The notes beneath the pieces were generated by a model. It did no database searches and was not told where the DNA came from. It was given only the letters and a program-made list of their open reading frames with translations. Both the position numbers and the translations under genes were made by a program. This document shows positions 52,201 to 64,000 of a DNA stretch of 64,000 nucleotides, in pieces; the stretch's first letter is position 1; the number at the start of each line of letters is the position of its first letter. The stretch is from Cercis canadensis (taxonomy: Eukaryota > Streptophyta > Magnoliopsida > Fabales > Fabaceae), in contig QAOA01007661.1 of assembly GCA_003255065.1 (NCBI GenBank), positions 70,734 to 134,733 of the forward strand. Reading direction: 5' to 3'.

Positions 52201-55200
52201 AAAATGCAGCACAATACAATTGTTAGGCAGAGAGGCTTGTCTTGGAAGAAGTGACAACAACACGAAAAAACATTATTAAAAACAGATCTAAAAAAAGAAA
52301 AGTCAAATATTAACTTTTTTATAGTTATATCAGTGAGAAATACCTAACGCAAATTGGAAAATTAACAATAATTAATGAAAGACAATACAGAGAATTTGAA
52401 AGGATAATAAATACCTTGAGGAACTAACCACCATAGATCACCATATGTTAATTTTCCATCAAAGCCACCAAATAACAGATGCCGTGAACCAATAACTGTC
52501 ATAGAATGGTATGCTCGAGCAGCAGGGGGTTCATTTCCTGTGGGTAAGCGCTTCCACTGTGCTGAAACTATATGCAACAGAAAAATAAAAAAAAAATTAA
52601 CTCAATCCATTTATATATTATTTCTCTCAAACATCAAGCATGTACATGCCAGAGGTGACCATATATGATTTGTTTCAAAATATCATGTACCTGAACACCA
52701 GACTTGATAAATTTGCCTCTTCAGCATTTTTGAAACAGAATGTAACATTAGTAGTATATTACATTATTATTCACGAACAAGGTTGTGCTGCATTAGCTCA
52801 ATTATTTCTTTCTCAAATAAGGTGAATAAATCCCCATTTGAAATAGATATTAAAAAAATGTTTTCATGGAGTATTATCATGGTTGCAACAGCAATAAGGC
52901 ACAACATGTGCAACCTCCCGATGCTTATTGATTAGTGATGCACGGAACATTAGGAATACTAGTTAAACAAATAAGAACATCATTCACTTCTCTCTCTGTT
53001 ATATCTTTATAGTAATCCTATAAGATTTTCATGGAAACTACAAGAGCTATAATTGAAAATACAAAGTTACTCCAGAAATTATTTCATGTTTGAGTAATGC
53101 CCCAGACCATATTTCATGTACAAGTAATTCTTGTGCAAGTGCAACCATGCCAGAGATTATCAGCTTTAAATAGAACAGAGTAACGTAGGCACAACTATTA
53201 CTCCAGAAAGATAATACAGAGTTCTCACCTCTGTCTAAAATAATGCAATCATTATAGTAGATATCATAACGACTCAACCAGCCACCAGTTCCATGCCCTC
53301 CATACATCAACAGCTGCAAACCCCCACCCATAAAATAAAAGAAATAAATAAATGATAAGCGTTCAAATTCATTAGAATGGGAAAGGAAACAAACCACAAA
53401 ATCAGTGAAAATTTGATGACAGCAACAATCTTTTTTTGATAAAAACAGCCACAACAATATTAACAGTATATATGTACAGTATTTATATTCAATCTAAGGG
53501 CAAATATTGAAGTCATTGTTCCAGCAGATAATTTAAAAGTCTTCCTAATCATTAAAACATTATTCAAAGTGCACATGTGGGCATAACAATTGAACTGGGA
53601 GAAACAAAAAAATAACAAATAAAAACATGGAAAAGCAAAAAGCTAAATCCTCAAGGAACCTCACAAAAAGGGAGCACCGCATAATAGCAACCCTATACTC
53701 CAAACCATTAATTAACTTCATGCATTGGTCACAGGCCATGGCGACTGCTAGGATATCGAAGCTCCTCCACAGTGAATATTCTTTCTTCAATTAAGATTAA
53801 GCACTAACTATACATAAGGTCCCAACATTTCTAGTGAAGGCCATACCTACTTGGAAGAAAGGCATAACTATTGTTCACTATGGCAATTTTACCAACAATT
53901 TCTAGGTTTACAACAAACTTCCAAATGATCCCTCTTTGACTCACCAACCCATTTTTATCTGAAGACAAGCTTAGTATGCACAGAATAGCCAATTTCTTAA
54001 TCCTCAACCTACCATGAAAAAATATAATGAAAATTGTGCATATCATTGTTGATTATTTTACTAAATAAGGTTGTTACATTATAGTACTCTATGGTTGACA
54101 TTATAGCCAATCCACATATAGGGAAAAAAATAGAACGACAAGTATGGATCGCGGAGATGTGCTTACATAGTGTCCTCCAGATGTAACTGTATGACCGCAA
54201 CGGGCGGAAGGAGCTTGACCTGGAAGCTTTAATTGAGTCCACCCGGGTGCTTCATTCTCTTCCTTCCACAAGACATACAAACTACTAAGTAAATAATCAA
54301 ATGGAATAAAATAGACACCTAGAATTAAACATTATGAAATCATCCTTTATTTATTCTGCATCAATGGACACATTGAACAGAAATGAGGCCAGATGGTTGT
54401 TCCCTTGCATAGCTACTCATCATATATACACCTTCAATTTGAAACCAACCAATTTTACACCTAATGAACTACATATAGAATTCCCTTTCCATAAAACATA
54501 CTGTTGCATTCTTGACTTATTTTATAAATAATTAGTAAAAAGGCCACTATTAGATAATAAAGCCCGCATCATCATCCTAGTTTTTCCAAATTTGAATGTT
54601 GAAGCAAGTAACTTCTCTAATAAAAATATCCTATTTTTATATACAGAAGTTCTAAATTCCACTATTAAGTACCATATATTGAATATTTTGTCATTTGGTT
54701 GTATTGGGCTTCTATTAGGCACCCTCTGTCTGCCCAGTGGGAGATCAAATAGATTTTCTAGGCTGTCCATTTTTTTTTTCTTTTCTGTGTTTCCTTTTAC
54801 ATTTTTTTTTTTTTGGACCATGGTTTTCTTTTACATCCATACCCTTTAAAAGTGGCATGTTTCTTCATATTCTTCCTCTGACCATACATTGTTACATTGT
54901 TTATAGTAAGTTGAAGTGATATACATTCCTTCTGCTACCATATGAGTACAGCGACATCTCAATATCTTAATATTTGGAAAGTCCAGAATACAGGTATGGC
55001 AAAAATATATTATACTAGTCATTGTCAATACATATTTTTACACATGTTTATGTGTACAATATGTATCTATGGACAAATATAAGTATATATGTACTATTTA
55101 TGACCTAATTTTCATGTCAAGATAATAAGTCCTCACACAAGATCTGTACCTTTAGCAAAATATCTGTCATAAACTATGGGCACCCTGAGTTTTGAAAACT

Positions 55201-58200
55201 TCTAAGCTTACAATCGGGTCTGCAAAAGGATGAGGGAAACCAAGAGGAAGTTGAAAACTGTTTTAATTAGTTTAGTTACTTCCTTTCTTTTATGTTTATA
55301 TTAATTTTGCTGTCTTATTTTTCTTCAAGTTCCAGACACAAACAGAAGCCACTGAATACTTCTTTCTATGTCAGTCTGTGCACACGCTTGCATATGCATA
55401 GGGGCACATCTGTGTGTCAGCGGGGGTGTACTTTTCCAAGCATGCAAACTCTTTCCCCACTTCTACCAAAATTAATGCAAGTGGGGCTCAATGTAACCAC
55501 TCATTTTCAATTGCCAAGTAATCCCCGATAAAGTCTCGTACAGTTCATAAGGAAATCAAACACAAATCTGTCTTATTTAACACTACTACCCTACCATATC
55601 AAATAATAAAATATCTAAATTCTGTGTGTGAGGATTCGGGAGAGTCAGCATGTCCACTCAATGGCACATTCTTTTCCCCACTCCCATCCCAAAAACAAAA
55701 GGCTAAAAGAATAATATGTCCAGTTCACTTGCTTTTAAATAGAAAGAAAGAAAACAAATAATATTATGTATTGGAGTAGACTAGAAATGCTTTATATGTA
55801 TCTAAAGAAACAGAAGTTTGCCATAATAGTAATAGCAATAACAAATCTCATGAGAAAGGGAGATTCAGAACTCAGACAAAAACAGAGGCATAAGACCTGC
55901 CCCACTACAACTTGCAGCCAGTAACTGAACAAACAGCAGTATTCATGATGGATATAAAAACATATTTAAAAGAAAAAGAATTACCAACCTTCTTCAATAA
56001 GGCCCTTCAAGGCCCATAAATCACCCATAATTGGCCCACCACCTCCTATTAAAGTTGGAAAAAGCACAGATGTCAGCTAACATCTTAAAAGAAATGCATA
56101 TATCATGCATGAAACTGATATTGCTTTATTAAAAAAAGTAATGAACTGAAAGCGATCTTATAACAAATTGTTTTCATATTATATTACCTTTAAGATAAGG
56201 ACTCTCAAAAATTTAAGAGCAGTCAAGAAAGGGGTGAATGCAAAGCATTTTTGAATATAAAAAACATAACTGACAGACACCTACAAGTTCAATTCTATGT
56301 GTTGCACTAAAGTTTTCTTGTTTGAAATTTAATTTAAAGACCATCATTCACTAGTCTTGCTCCTAAATTGTAAAATAAATAAATAAAATAAAAATAACAC
56401 AAATGATGAAAAACACCTAAGGGAACGAATTGACCATTACTTGAGGATTAAGACATACTATTACAATAATAACATGCTATTTAAATTTTGAAGTTCAATG
56501 CTTGACACAGCAAATTAAGAAAAGAGAAACTGAGCCAACAAGAAGAAAATTGTAGAAAAATTTAAAAGGAAACCATTACATGATTAAAATACTCTAACAA
56601 CATGTACAGAAGTTGTCAAGAAAAAAGATGAAGTGTTGAGAAATGAACTTCGAAAATAATTAGCATTTAAGCAACTCAATTCTTAAATGAGGCGAATCTA
56701 TGCGAGTTTACCTCTGCCACCATAAACAAGCAACCGCTTTTCAACCATTGTTGCGCTATGCCCACATCTAGGGGGTGGCAGTGTTCCAGTAACTGAAAGC
56801 TCCATCCACTCAAGTGATACTATTACATTAAGAAGATCATGTTACAAGCTATTTTCATAGCATATAGACAAAATTCTACTTCAAACAGAGAAAAAGTACT
56901 ATTTTTAAGAAGTCTCAGAGTAAAATACTTGTGTCCAAGACATATACATCTGATAACCACTTTTTCCCATCCCATCCACCATACCTGCATCATATTAAAT
57001 CAACCTTGTTACATTATATTGACCAAAATCTTATACCCACTATTTGACAGAGTCAAATAAAATCTAAAGTCTCACATAACAATTTTTCGGTTTCCAACTG
57101 CTGAAGCTGCAGCGAAATCTCGTGGTGAAGGCAAGTCACCAAAACTGGTTAGTTCAGACCATTGCCATATGTCTAGAACAGCATCAATTGTTCCCAAGTG
57201 CCAACATGCCAAGAAAAAAGACATCAAAAAAATATTAATCCTACATATATCATGTCTTGTAACACAATGAGTAATCATAATACATTAACTCAAACATCAT
57301 AAAAAACCCTGTACCAGTATCTAGGACCCAGAAGTCCCCCAACCTGCAAATTCAGCAATTCTGATAAGCAGCTTTATGAAAATTTGAAGCAACAAAACAC
57401 AAATATGCAGATAGACCAGACAACCATTTTGATAGAACAAACCTTTTACCAGCGGAACGGCCACCAAAGATGAACATGTGACAATCAATGGAAACTGCAA
57501 TATGGAATGCCCGCGGACTGGGGCCCACTTTCCCACCCGACCCACTTCCTGTGCATTCTGGCTGAAACCATACCTTGGCCTCTGAAAAGTTAATTAAATA
57601 AGGCAATTTTTTTTTTTTGTCAAACAAAAATGCCCTAAAATTTTATGTATGGCATTGCTTCAGTTTTTGCCCTCAAACCCACCCACCCATCTCTTTTTCT
57701 GCATATCACACGACTCAATGTAATCCATGCAAACATAATTACTTTTCTAAACATTTATATCTTTCATACAACTTATCCCATCTCTGATACAAGATAGTCA
57801 AAGACAAAAGGTCCCTAGGAGGTTCCTTTACCACCTTGAGGCTCAAGGTGCTAAAATATGTTGCCTACTGTTAAGTAAGGCACTAAAATAGCAGAAGAGA
57901 AGAAGATAAACGCAAAAATAAGAAAATAATTATGCTTCTAATTACTGTAGCATAAAATTATCATACCAAAAATAAAAAAGATTAATACAGCTCAAAGTTT
58001 GGAAAAAATCTCGCATAACCCTTGAAAGCCTTTCCTTGGAGGTGAACTGTACTCACAAAATAGTTCATATACAGCAGTAAAGATCTTTCACATTACTATT
58101 CTAACTATTAACATAGTAGTAAATACCTTAAATAAGGTAAAATTAAATTATGATGTGTCAAGAACCGATTCAACCTAAAAGCTTAAGCTGATAGGTGAAG

Positions 58201-60062
58201 GTCCATGAATAGATTTATATCTAACACGCCCCCGCACGTGAAAGCCCTTTGGGCTTGAAGCGTGGACAACGCACAGGCCCATTTATACCATGTTCTCAAA
58301 TTTCAATTTAATTGAGAAAGTAGGGGCAGAAGGATTCAATCTCCTTACCGTTTGGTCAAAGAGGCTCTGATACCATGTCATAACCGATTCAACCTAAAAG
58401 CTTAAGCTGATAGGTGAAGGCCCATGAATAAATTTATATCTAACATGATGCATAGACGAGAAATTTACTCAATCATGAAAACCTTCGCCTTCAATCAGAA
58501 CATAGCTGAAACGATGATATTCCCAACATCTGCCCTGATTAATACCATGCGTGCAATCTTAGTGATGAGATGGCATATAACTATCATGTGACACAACTAA
58601 GAAAATTTTCCAATGCTAACTTTCTCTAGTGGTTTTCCTCTTTTCTATTACTTGTTCTCAACATCACATTACAGTTAAAAGGTTTCATAATTTCAAAGAT
58701 TTCCAATACTCATTGAAACTTCAATTTTTTATTTTAGAAACCTTCGTCATAGGGAACCTTCTGATTAAATTGCAACTCGGATCTTTACTTCATCAAGTTC
58801 AGCTTCCCACATATATTGGTAAAATTAAGAAGGTTCAGACCTCGGATTCTTCCGGTTCTCAAACTAGTAAATGCCCCCAATTCCTAATCCACTCACCAAA
58901 TAGAGACTGTTTCCTTGTTGCTGATTCTTTCTGGAAAGATAAAACTCCCTTCAAAGGTCAAAACTTTCATTTGGACCAAAGTACTCAACCAGATTACCAC
59001 TAATGATTTATTGCAGGTTCAAAGGTTAATAAAGCATTATATCATTATGTGTGCATTATGTGGTTACTGAACTGGCAATCAATAGTAACATTTAGAACAG
59101 ACAATTTGGTATTTTTTACATGTTTTGGGTTTGTCTAGGGACTTGAAACGACTTAAGTTTCCCAGCAGAGGCATTTTGGACGAAGCAAGAAGGGGAAAAT
59201 ATTTTGGCAATGAGGTTCATTTGCAAAGATATGGTGTGTTTCGTTGGAGCACCACGCAAGAAGTTTCAGTCAAAAGCTTTTGCCTATTTATATTCAATGG
59301 GATAGACTTTCTTTTTGTTTTCTTTCATGGTGTTCAGTTTAGCCGATGATTGCTTCAAGAGATTGAAGAGTCTAACTGATTTGATGTACTCTCTTTTCAC
59401 ACACTTCCTCCTGTTTCCCCTTTGTTGATGAAGGAGGATTTCTTATACTCTATCCTTCTATTTCTTTCTTTCATAATAAAGAAAGGAAGTAAAAAAATCC
59501 AAATCCTGTGGATCATGATAAAACAATCAGCAAGGACAGGACCCAAAACATGTTATAACAACAACATAATACATTTCATAGTTATCTAACAATGCTTATT
59601 ATCAAACCATCACTAATCAATACAACCAATTCTGTAAATCTTAATGATTGTGGAACTCATATGTCAGAAAAACAACCTGTTCAAGTGCAACAAATATAAA
59701 AAGAATCCAAAATGCCCAAATGCCGTATTGGCATCATTAAGCCCTTCACATAATCGACAAAGAAATCTGGAAAAATGAGAAAGCATGAAGAACAGAAAAG
59801 AGTACCAGTATCATAGACAACGATATCGCTCAGAAACTTCTTATCGACAAGACCACCGAACACAACCACCTTGGATTTGCCAACGTTAACAGCAGAATGA
59901 CCACTGAGAATTCAAAGAAATATAGTTGAAGAAATTGAGTAACATAATAAGTAAATAAATAAATAGATAAACGAATAGAAAGACAGATATTGTGTGTCAC
60001 CTGCGAGGTTGTGGAGGAGTTCCTCCGAAATCAGAAGAAATAGCTCGAACCCAGTAATGCAT
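46252..60062 (-). CDS. Kelch-repeat protein (At1g74150/At1g18610-like), 16 exons, 497 aa
   Basis: Exons (minus strand): 60062-60001, 59903-59806, 57581-57443, 57343-57315, 57172-57076, 56984-56929, 56819-56712, 56045-55989, 54258-54167, 53313-53229, 52567-52415, 52024-51924, 48982-48818, 48739-48627, 46985-46904, 46308-46252. All phases agree. Residues 20-325 form kelch blades with repeated GG pairs and downstream Tyr/Trp: [37 protein letters not shown], and spacer strings PSPRAFH, PPPRCGH, PSARCGH. Residues 326-497 are helical and charged ([33 protein letters not shown], then [13 protein letters not shown]). Kelch propellers are protein-interaction platforms; no partner is evident. Start MHYWVRA is preceded by a 7-codon upstream frame ending four bases before it. 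Introns make up about 90% of the locus and hold a TRIM and copia fossils. Confidence 0.88.
46375..46800 (+). mobile_element. Ty1/copia fossil: RNase H end plus 3' LTR start
   Basis: A short stretch carries the copia RNase H C-terminal signatures [10 protein letters not shown] and GDIFTKAL. It is followed by a purine tract (gcttgtggggtag) and an LTR-like start tgttagg at 46593. It lies in the last intron of the kelch gene, in antisense orientation to it. It is broken, and only this terminal part remains. The right-hand border is uncertain. Confidence 0.75.
49520..50720. mobile_element. Two copia fossil pieces arranged head to head (inverted repeat)
   Basis: The left arm (about 49520-50110) shows plus-strand copia gag-pre-integrase/integrase features. 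The right arm (about 50155-50720) is a diverged copy of the same region in the opposite direction, separated by roughly 45 bp. Examples of matching pairs: ctcctcaacaa at 50084 with ttgttgaggag at 50165; aacccaatttgg near 49962 with caaattgggtt near 50288. Both arms are broken and old. The pair lies in the 2.9-kb intron 12 of the kelch gene. Confidence 0.78.
51098..51191. repeat. Duplicated flanks around a single N (assembly)
   Basis: Bases 51098-51144 and 51146-51191 are near-identical copies on either side of the N at 51145, inside kelch intron 12. This is probably an unmerged overlap. Confidence 0.8.
58156..58445 (-). mobile_element. Complete TRIM retroelement, 290 bp, in kelch intron 2
   Basis: Two LTRs of 71 and 70 bp (58156-58226 and 58376-58445) start tgttagatataaa when read on the minus strand and differ at about four positions. 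The primer-binding site tggtatcagagc (complement of 58364-58375), matching initiator tRNA-Met, abuts the first LTR. A G-rich polypurine tract (complement of 58227-58238) abuts the second. A perfect 5-bp target duplication tgatg lies at 58151-58155 and 58446-58450. No protein is encoded, which defines a TRIM. It looks whole and not very old. It runs in the same direction as the host gene. Confidence 0.92.
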
Positions 60063-60940
60063 TTTGTCAGCGTAGTTCGCTTCGCTGCATTCCTGTGTCT
60101 TAATTCATCAAATCAAAGGGAGAAGCCAAGTTCCTAATAAAATCCAAATAGCAAATCGAGCTTTGGCCTTTTTACTCAAATATTAACCCAAGTGAGGTAG
60201 CAGTGTATGACCAAAAAAACAAAAAAAGGTAGCAGTGGACTAGTAGATGTAGATCGTTGAATCTCGTCGTCCGTGTTTGGTTTGTTGAAAAATAAAAATA
60301 AAAATTGTAAATAATCGATTTTGGATAAGATTTTTTTTTTTTTTACAATTTTAGGTTAGTATATAAAACTTATAAAAATGATTTTAATATTAGTCAATCA
60401 TAAACTATTTTAATACTATCCAATCATAAATTATTTGATTGGATAAGATGATTTTGAATGAATTAATTGTGAAATAATTCATTTTATTTTTTATTTAGAT
60501 TTTATAAAAAAAAAATTAATTGTAGTTATTAAATTATCAAAAAAAGACTTGGAATTGCATTAAATATTATTTATTAAATGATAAATTGAGAGTAAATAAG
60601 TAAAACACAGTCACCCACAATAATTATCAAAAGTTGTTCCATTATTTTTTTTACTTATTAGTATAGAGTATTTTCTTTTTTAGTATTTTAACTACGATTT
60701 TGGATTTAGACAATAATCTACAAGTCCTGAGGACAAACTCAATACTACTCGACCACAAGTTATTTGGTACAGAATATTCTTGTTTCTTTGTTCTTTATAC
60801 TATCATATTCTAAAATATAAGCTATCTTATTTCAGTTATAAGTAACTTGGTTCTCCTTCTATGTAAAAAATTGTCCATCGATACCTTCCACTAAGGAAAA
60901 GGATATGTGCTTCTACAAAAACGGAGTATACTCCTAGAAA
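60063..60940. other. Upstream region of the kelch gene
   Basis: This is promoter-side DNA of the kelch gene, then AT-rich sequence with no gene recognised. Confidence 0.4.
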
Positions 60941-61093
60941 TGATCGGTTAAATAGTTTGGGGAGGCTCTTCGTGATGGAATTGAGGTTAATGGGTGTAGA
61001 ACAAAAGTATATATGAAAGTTTCTCTTTGTTAGATTTTTGGCTAGCTCTAGGAAGGGAGAGATGTGACCGTGAGCTAACCATGGAAACAACAC
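60941..61093 (-). pseudogene. UDP-glycosyltransferase N-terminal fragment (UGT91/94-like)
   Basis: The minus-strand frame contains VLFPWLAHGHISPFLELAKN followed by LTKRNFHIYFCSTPINLNSI. This is the hallmark N-terminal acceptor-domain start of family-1 plant UGTs of the UGT91/UGT94 group, including the catalytic-His context AHGHI. Only about 50 residues remain. The frame continues on both sides into sequence with no UGT similarity, and the C-terminal PSPG box for UDP-sugar is nowhere in the window. It is a gene scrap, not a working enzyme. Confidence 0.8.
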
Positions 61094-63296
61094 TGAATTT
61101 GTGTCTACTATCCATTTGCGATATATTGCTTCAAGAGTTTCGGTTTCTTGGCTTTTATACGAGTTTTGCCATGCTACCCAAGTTTTAGACAGGCTCCATG
61201 CCAAGTTTAAGTGAAACTGAGTTACCTTAGTATGAGGCCAACACTCAAATAGTAAACACAATAGATAGGACAGCATCACGATCAGCACAGCGGTGAAGAT
61301 GAGATAAGCAGCAGAAGAGAGTGAAGAAACATAAACGTGGCAAAAGAAAAGCTAATTTAAAGAATGGTGGCAGCTTATAACTGGGATACGTGGAAGGTAG
61401 GATATATTAAAGTTACATACAAGTAGAGAACACCAAGTCGGAATGGAACTCCCACATCGGTCGACAAGCAACGGAAGCTATTTCCAATGTTTTCTATGTC
61501 ATCTCGATCCATAAAAAAGAGAAAATAATGATAATATTTGAATTTATAATAATACATTTTGTCCAAAATAAGGAAATGTTTTATGTTTAGGATGTGCAAA
61601 ACTATATATAATATTATATTTACAATAAGGACAATTGCTCTATACAAATTAAAGAAAAGATATAGATAAAACTGGACGAATATGATATCAAAAAAATATA
61701 GCTTAATTAAGGTCTTGTTTATATTGAAATTCATATAAAAAAAAATGTCTAAACGAGAACGTTTTCTTAAAGAAATGCATGTNATTCATATAAAAAAAAA
61801 AATTGTCTAAACGAGAACGTTTTCTTAAAGAAATGCATGTTGCAATTATAACTTGCTGAATAATAAATTAATGGTTCTATTAAGCACTTGTAGCATTACT
61901 GCATATGACCTCAGTACAAGTTTATTTTGTAATTAGATTTTAACAAATTATTAATTACTTAATTATTGCAGATTCTAAAAAAGTTTATTTTTTCTCTAAG
62001 GTGATAGGGGGAAAGGGGAAGATTAATTAGCAAACATCAAATGCAGTGAAAGAGAGACTTCATAGATGTTTTGGCAAATGAGAATCTGATGATGCTTGTG
62101 TTGAGCTAGAGGTTTGAGGGATCTTGAGGTCGGGTGGAATATGGAAATTCGAACTGCACAAGTGACAAAAGAACTAAGGGGCCGGGTTGAGATACCTAAG
62201 CTCCAAATATTAAGTTAGATGGGTCCAAGCTTAAAAGGGTAATAAATGAGAGAATAATCAAAAAAAATTTATACCTATTACTAAAAGTTATTTATAGAGG
62301 AGAGAGTCAAGTAATTTGGGCCTTTGGTAATGTGGGCCTATGGCCATAATGGGCTTAAAATATGGATATATACAAAATCCTCATACTTTTCAACTATATG
62401 AGACTTAGGCTAAGATTAAATTTGAAAAAGAAAAAGGAAAAAGTAACACAAATCAACGACATATGGAGAACCATATATAATAATTAATGAATGCAACATA
62501 AACTAATTAACACAATTTTTCCCATAGCTCCAATCTTTCATCTTATGGCACTCTTACAAAACTTTTCAAATGCACCGCTGCTTTTTGTAGCAATATTAGA
62601 ATACTGACATACGTTCTCAAGATAGTTACTTGAGATTTAATTTTACAAGATATATACATTAAAACCAATTTATTTTTGGTACATCAGAGGGCTAAACGCC
62701 CAAAAACAAGAAACTAAGACAACCTTATTCATGTCAACAGGTTTAATTTTAACCGCAGCAACCTTACTACCAAATTTCCTGTACAGAATTTTGATTAAGT
62801 CCAATTAGTTCAAAACTAATAAACTAACAAATAATTTATAGCTGAGTGATATTAAAATTATTTTTTTAGTATATGTGTTTTATGTTTGAATCCAAAATAA
62901 TAATCAAAAATATCGAAAGAAAAAACTAATAAACTCAAACGCAGAAATAACAACTATAAAGAAAATAACATTTTGCCTTAGAAGTAATTTCAATAATGAT
63001 AATTAGAATTGAAAGAACAAAATAGATCCTCTTAATTTACATAAGTTAAGAAGAAAAAAAAAACACACAAACTCAAAAATATCTGGTTATACTTTTGAGT
63101 CTATGTGACAAAATGAGTAGCCAAATTAAAATTAATACATACAAGAAACTTTTTCAATGACACAAATAATAATTTATTATTATTAATTTAATTTATTTTT
63201 CCGGCCCTAGGTCAGTTTATAAAGAATGCCAACAAAACCAAACCACAGTAACTTGAACAGCAGAGGTGCAACTCCTTCAACTCAATTTCCACGGAG
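61094..63296. other. Intergenic AT-rich DNA
   Basis: Bases 61729-61782 and 61784-61840 are near-identical copies around the single N at 61783 (probable unmerged overlap). No gene was recognised. The final 100 bp or so are probably the promoter and 5' UTR of the last gene. Confidence 0.4.
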
Positions 63297-64000
63297 ATGA
63301 TGCTGGCGAGGGCGTTGCTTGCCAATTTTGCTCGGAAACCGGCCACTAGCGGTCTTTTTCAATTCAATCAACAGGCAAGTTGTTCCACTTTTCCCATTCT
63401 ACTCTCTTCCCAACATATTGCTTATTTCTGGGTTGCTGTGTGGGGTTGGTATTTATTTCCAGAGAGAATTGCATAGTAGGAACAAGAAAGCCATGGAATT
63501 CATAGCAAAGGGCTGGAGTGCTTTGAAGGAGGTTGATAGAGTTATTGATTATTGCGACCGTAATGATCACCGTCTCATTCCTCTTCTTAGGGTATGATAC
63601 TCCTGCTCTTACATTAATGTACTACTTTTCAACTGAATTCCGGCTTACTACTCTTGTTTGCCTGCCGGGAAAAATGTGCTATTGTTTGGTTGATTGTATA
63701 ATCAACAAGTTTGAAAGAGAATTGACTTGATATACCCATTACCCATTAGTGATTTAACAAACATTGTGATTTAATTACCTGCATTTATTGGTAGATGGTG
63801 AAAATGAAATGTAAATGGGACTGAAAAGTTGAGTGAACATAAAAACTGTCATAATAGTGTTGTCTACCATGCGATATCATATTGCAATGGGGTCCTTGTC
63901 CCTCGTTGGTTGAAAACTTGAAATTATGTATTCAGCAGATTATTCTTTTATTATTTTTACCTTTACAACTTTTGGGCTCATATATGCTAATTTGAGGTTT
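63297..64000 (+). CDS. First two exons of an unidentified gene, partial at window end
   Basis: Exon 1 (63297-63374) encodes [20 protein letters not shown] and six more residues, basic and lacking acid residues, like a mitochondrial targeting peptide. Exon 2 (63463-63591) encodes 43 residues, including [20 protein letters not shown]. The 88-bp intron between them starts with GCAAGT and ends with CAG, so it is a GC-AG intron. Skipping it keeps frame, whereas the plus-one frame that reads through it starts internally. Exon 2 is followed by a normal gtatga donor and the rest of the gene lies beyond the window. I do not recognise the family with confidence; a helical TPR/Sel1-like organellar protein is possible. 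Confidence 0.65.

Noticed and set aside
63319-63374. Start of the last gene at 63319
   Set aside because: That frame runs through an intron with a GC donor. The ATG at 63297 plus splicing gives a better N-terminus in phase with exon 2.

Overview
The window is nuclear DNA from a flowering plant, most likely a eudicot. The signs are AT-rich intergenic DNA, many-exon genes with ordinary GT-AG introns, full-size PDR-type ABCG transporters, F-box, PPR, XS-domain and kelch genes, and typical plant repeats (hAT, Mutator-like, TRIM, copia, SINE). I cannot name the species from sequence alone. All gene models below were built by reading splice sites and codon phase by eye.

Layout. 1.36-10.08 kb (+): a 20-exon PDR/ABCG transporter with an open frame of 1480 codons. 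10.8-12.3 kb: a decayed F-box copy carrying only the promoter and the C-terminal half. 12.98-13.40 kb: a solo LTR. 15.10-17.01 kb: a hAT-type element carrying PPR gene pieces. 17.30-18.48 kb (+): an intact one-exon F-box gene; the hAT element sits in its upstream region. 20.05-20.24 kb: a probable SINE. 23.16-31.47 kb (+): a second PDR/ABCG copy, 5'-truncated and broken. 32.54-33.90 kb: a Mutator-like element (perfect 9-bp target duplication) holding a captured 3-ketoacyl-CoA synthase fragment. 34.25-39.11 kb (-): an XS-domain/zinc-finger gene (986 codons). 40.4-42.6 kb: two long-inverted-repeat MITE-like elements. 44.43-45.84 kb (+): a RAB6-interacting-golgin-like (DUF662) gene. 46.25-60.06 kb (-): a 16-exon kelch-repeat gene (497 codons) whose introns hold a complete small TRIM and copia fossils. 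60.94-61.09 kb (-): a UGT N-terminal scrap. 63.30 kb to the end (+): the first two exons of a gene that leaves the window, with a GC-AG first intron.

The left half is shaped by duplication: an ABCG gene and an F-box gene each occur twice, one working-looking and one decayed copy of each. Both intact-looking copies show alterations: the transporter has lost the NBD1 catalytic glutamate, and the F-box gene carries a gene-capturing hAT element about 285 bp upstream of its ATG. The decayed F-box copy preserves the un-inserted (empty) version of the hAT site.

Nine runs of N occur. At least five single Ns (11180, 14799, 45237, 51145, 61783), and also 20739, are flanked by near-identical sequence on both sides, which looks like contig ends joined without merging their overlap. 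Apparent tandem repeats at those places should not be read as biology. I found no wholly new system; the strongest new observations are the two gene-capturing transposons, the altered ABC site and the transposon-filled kelch introns.
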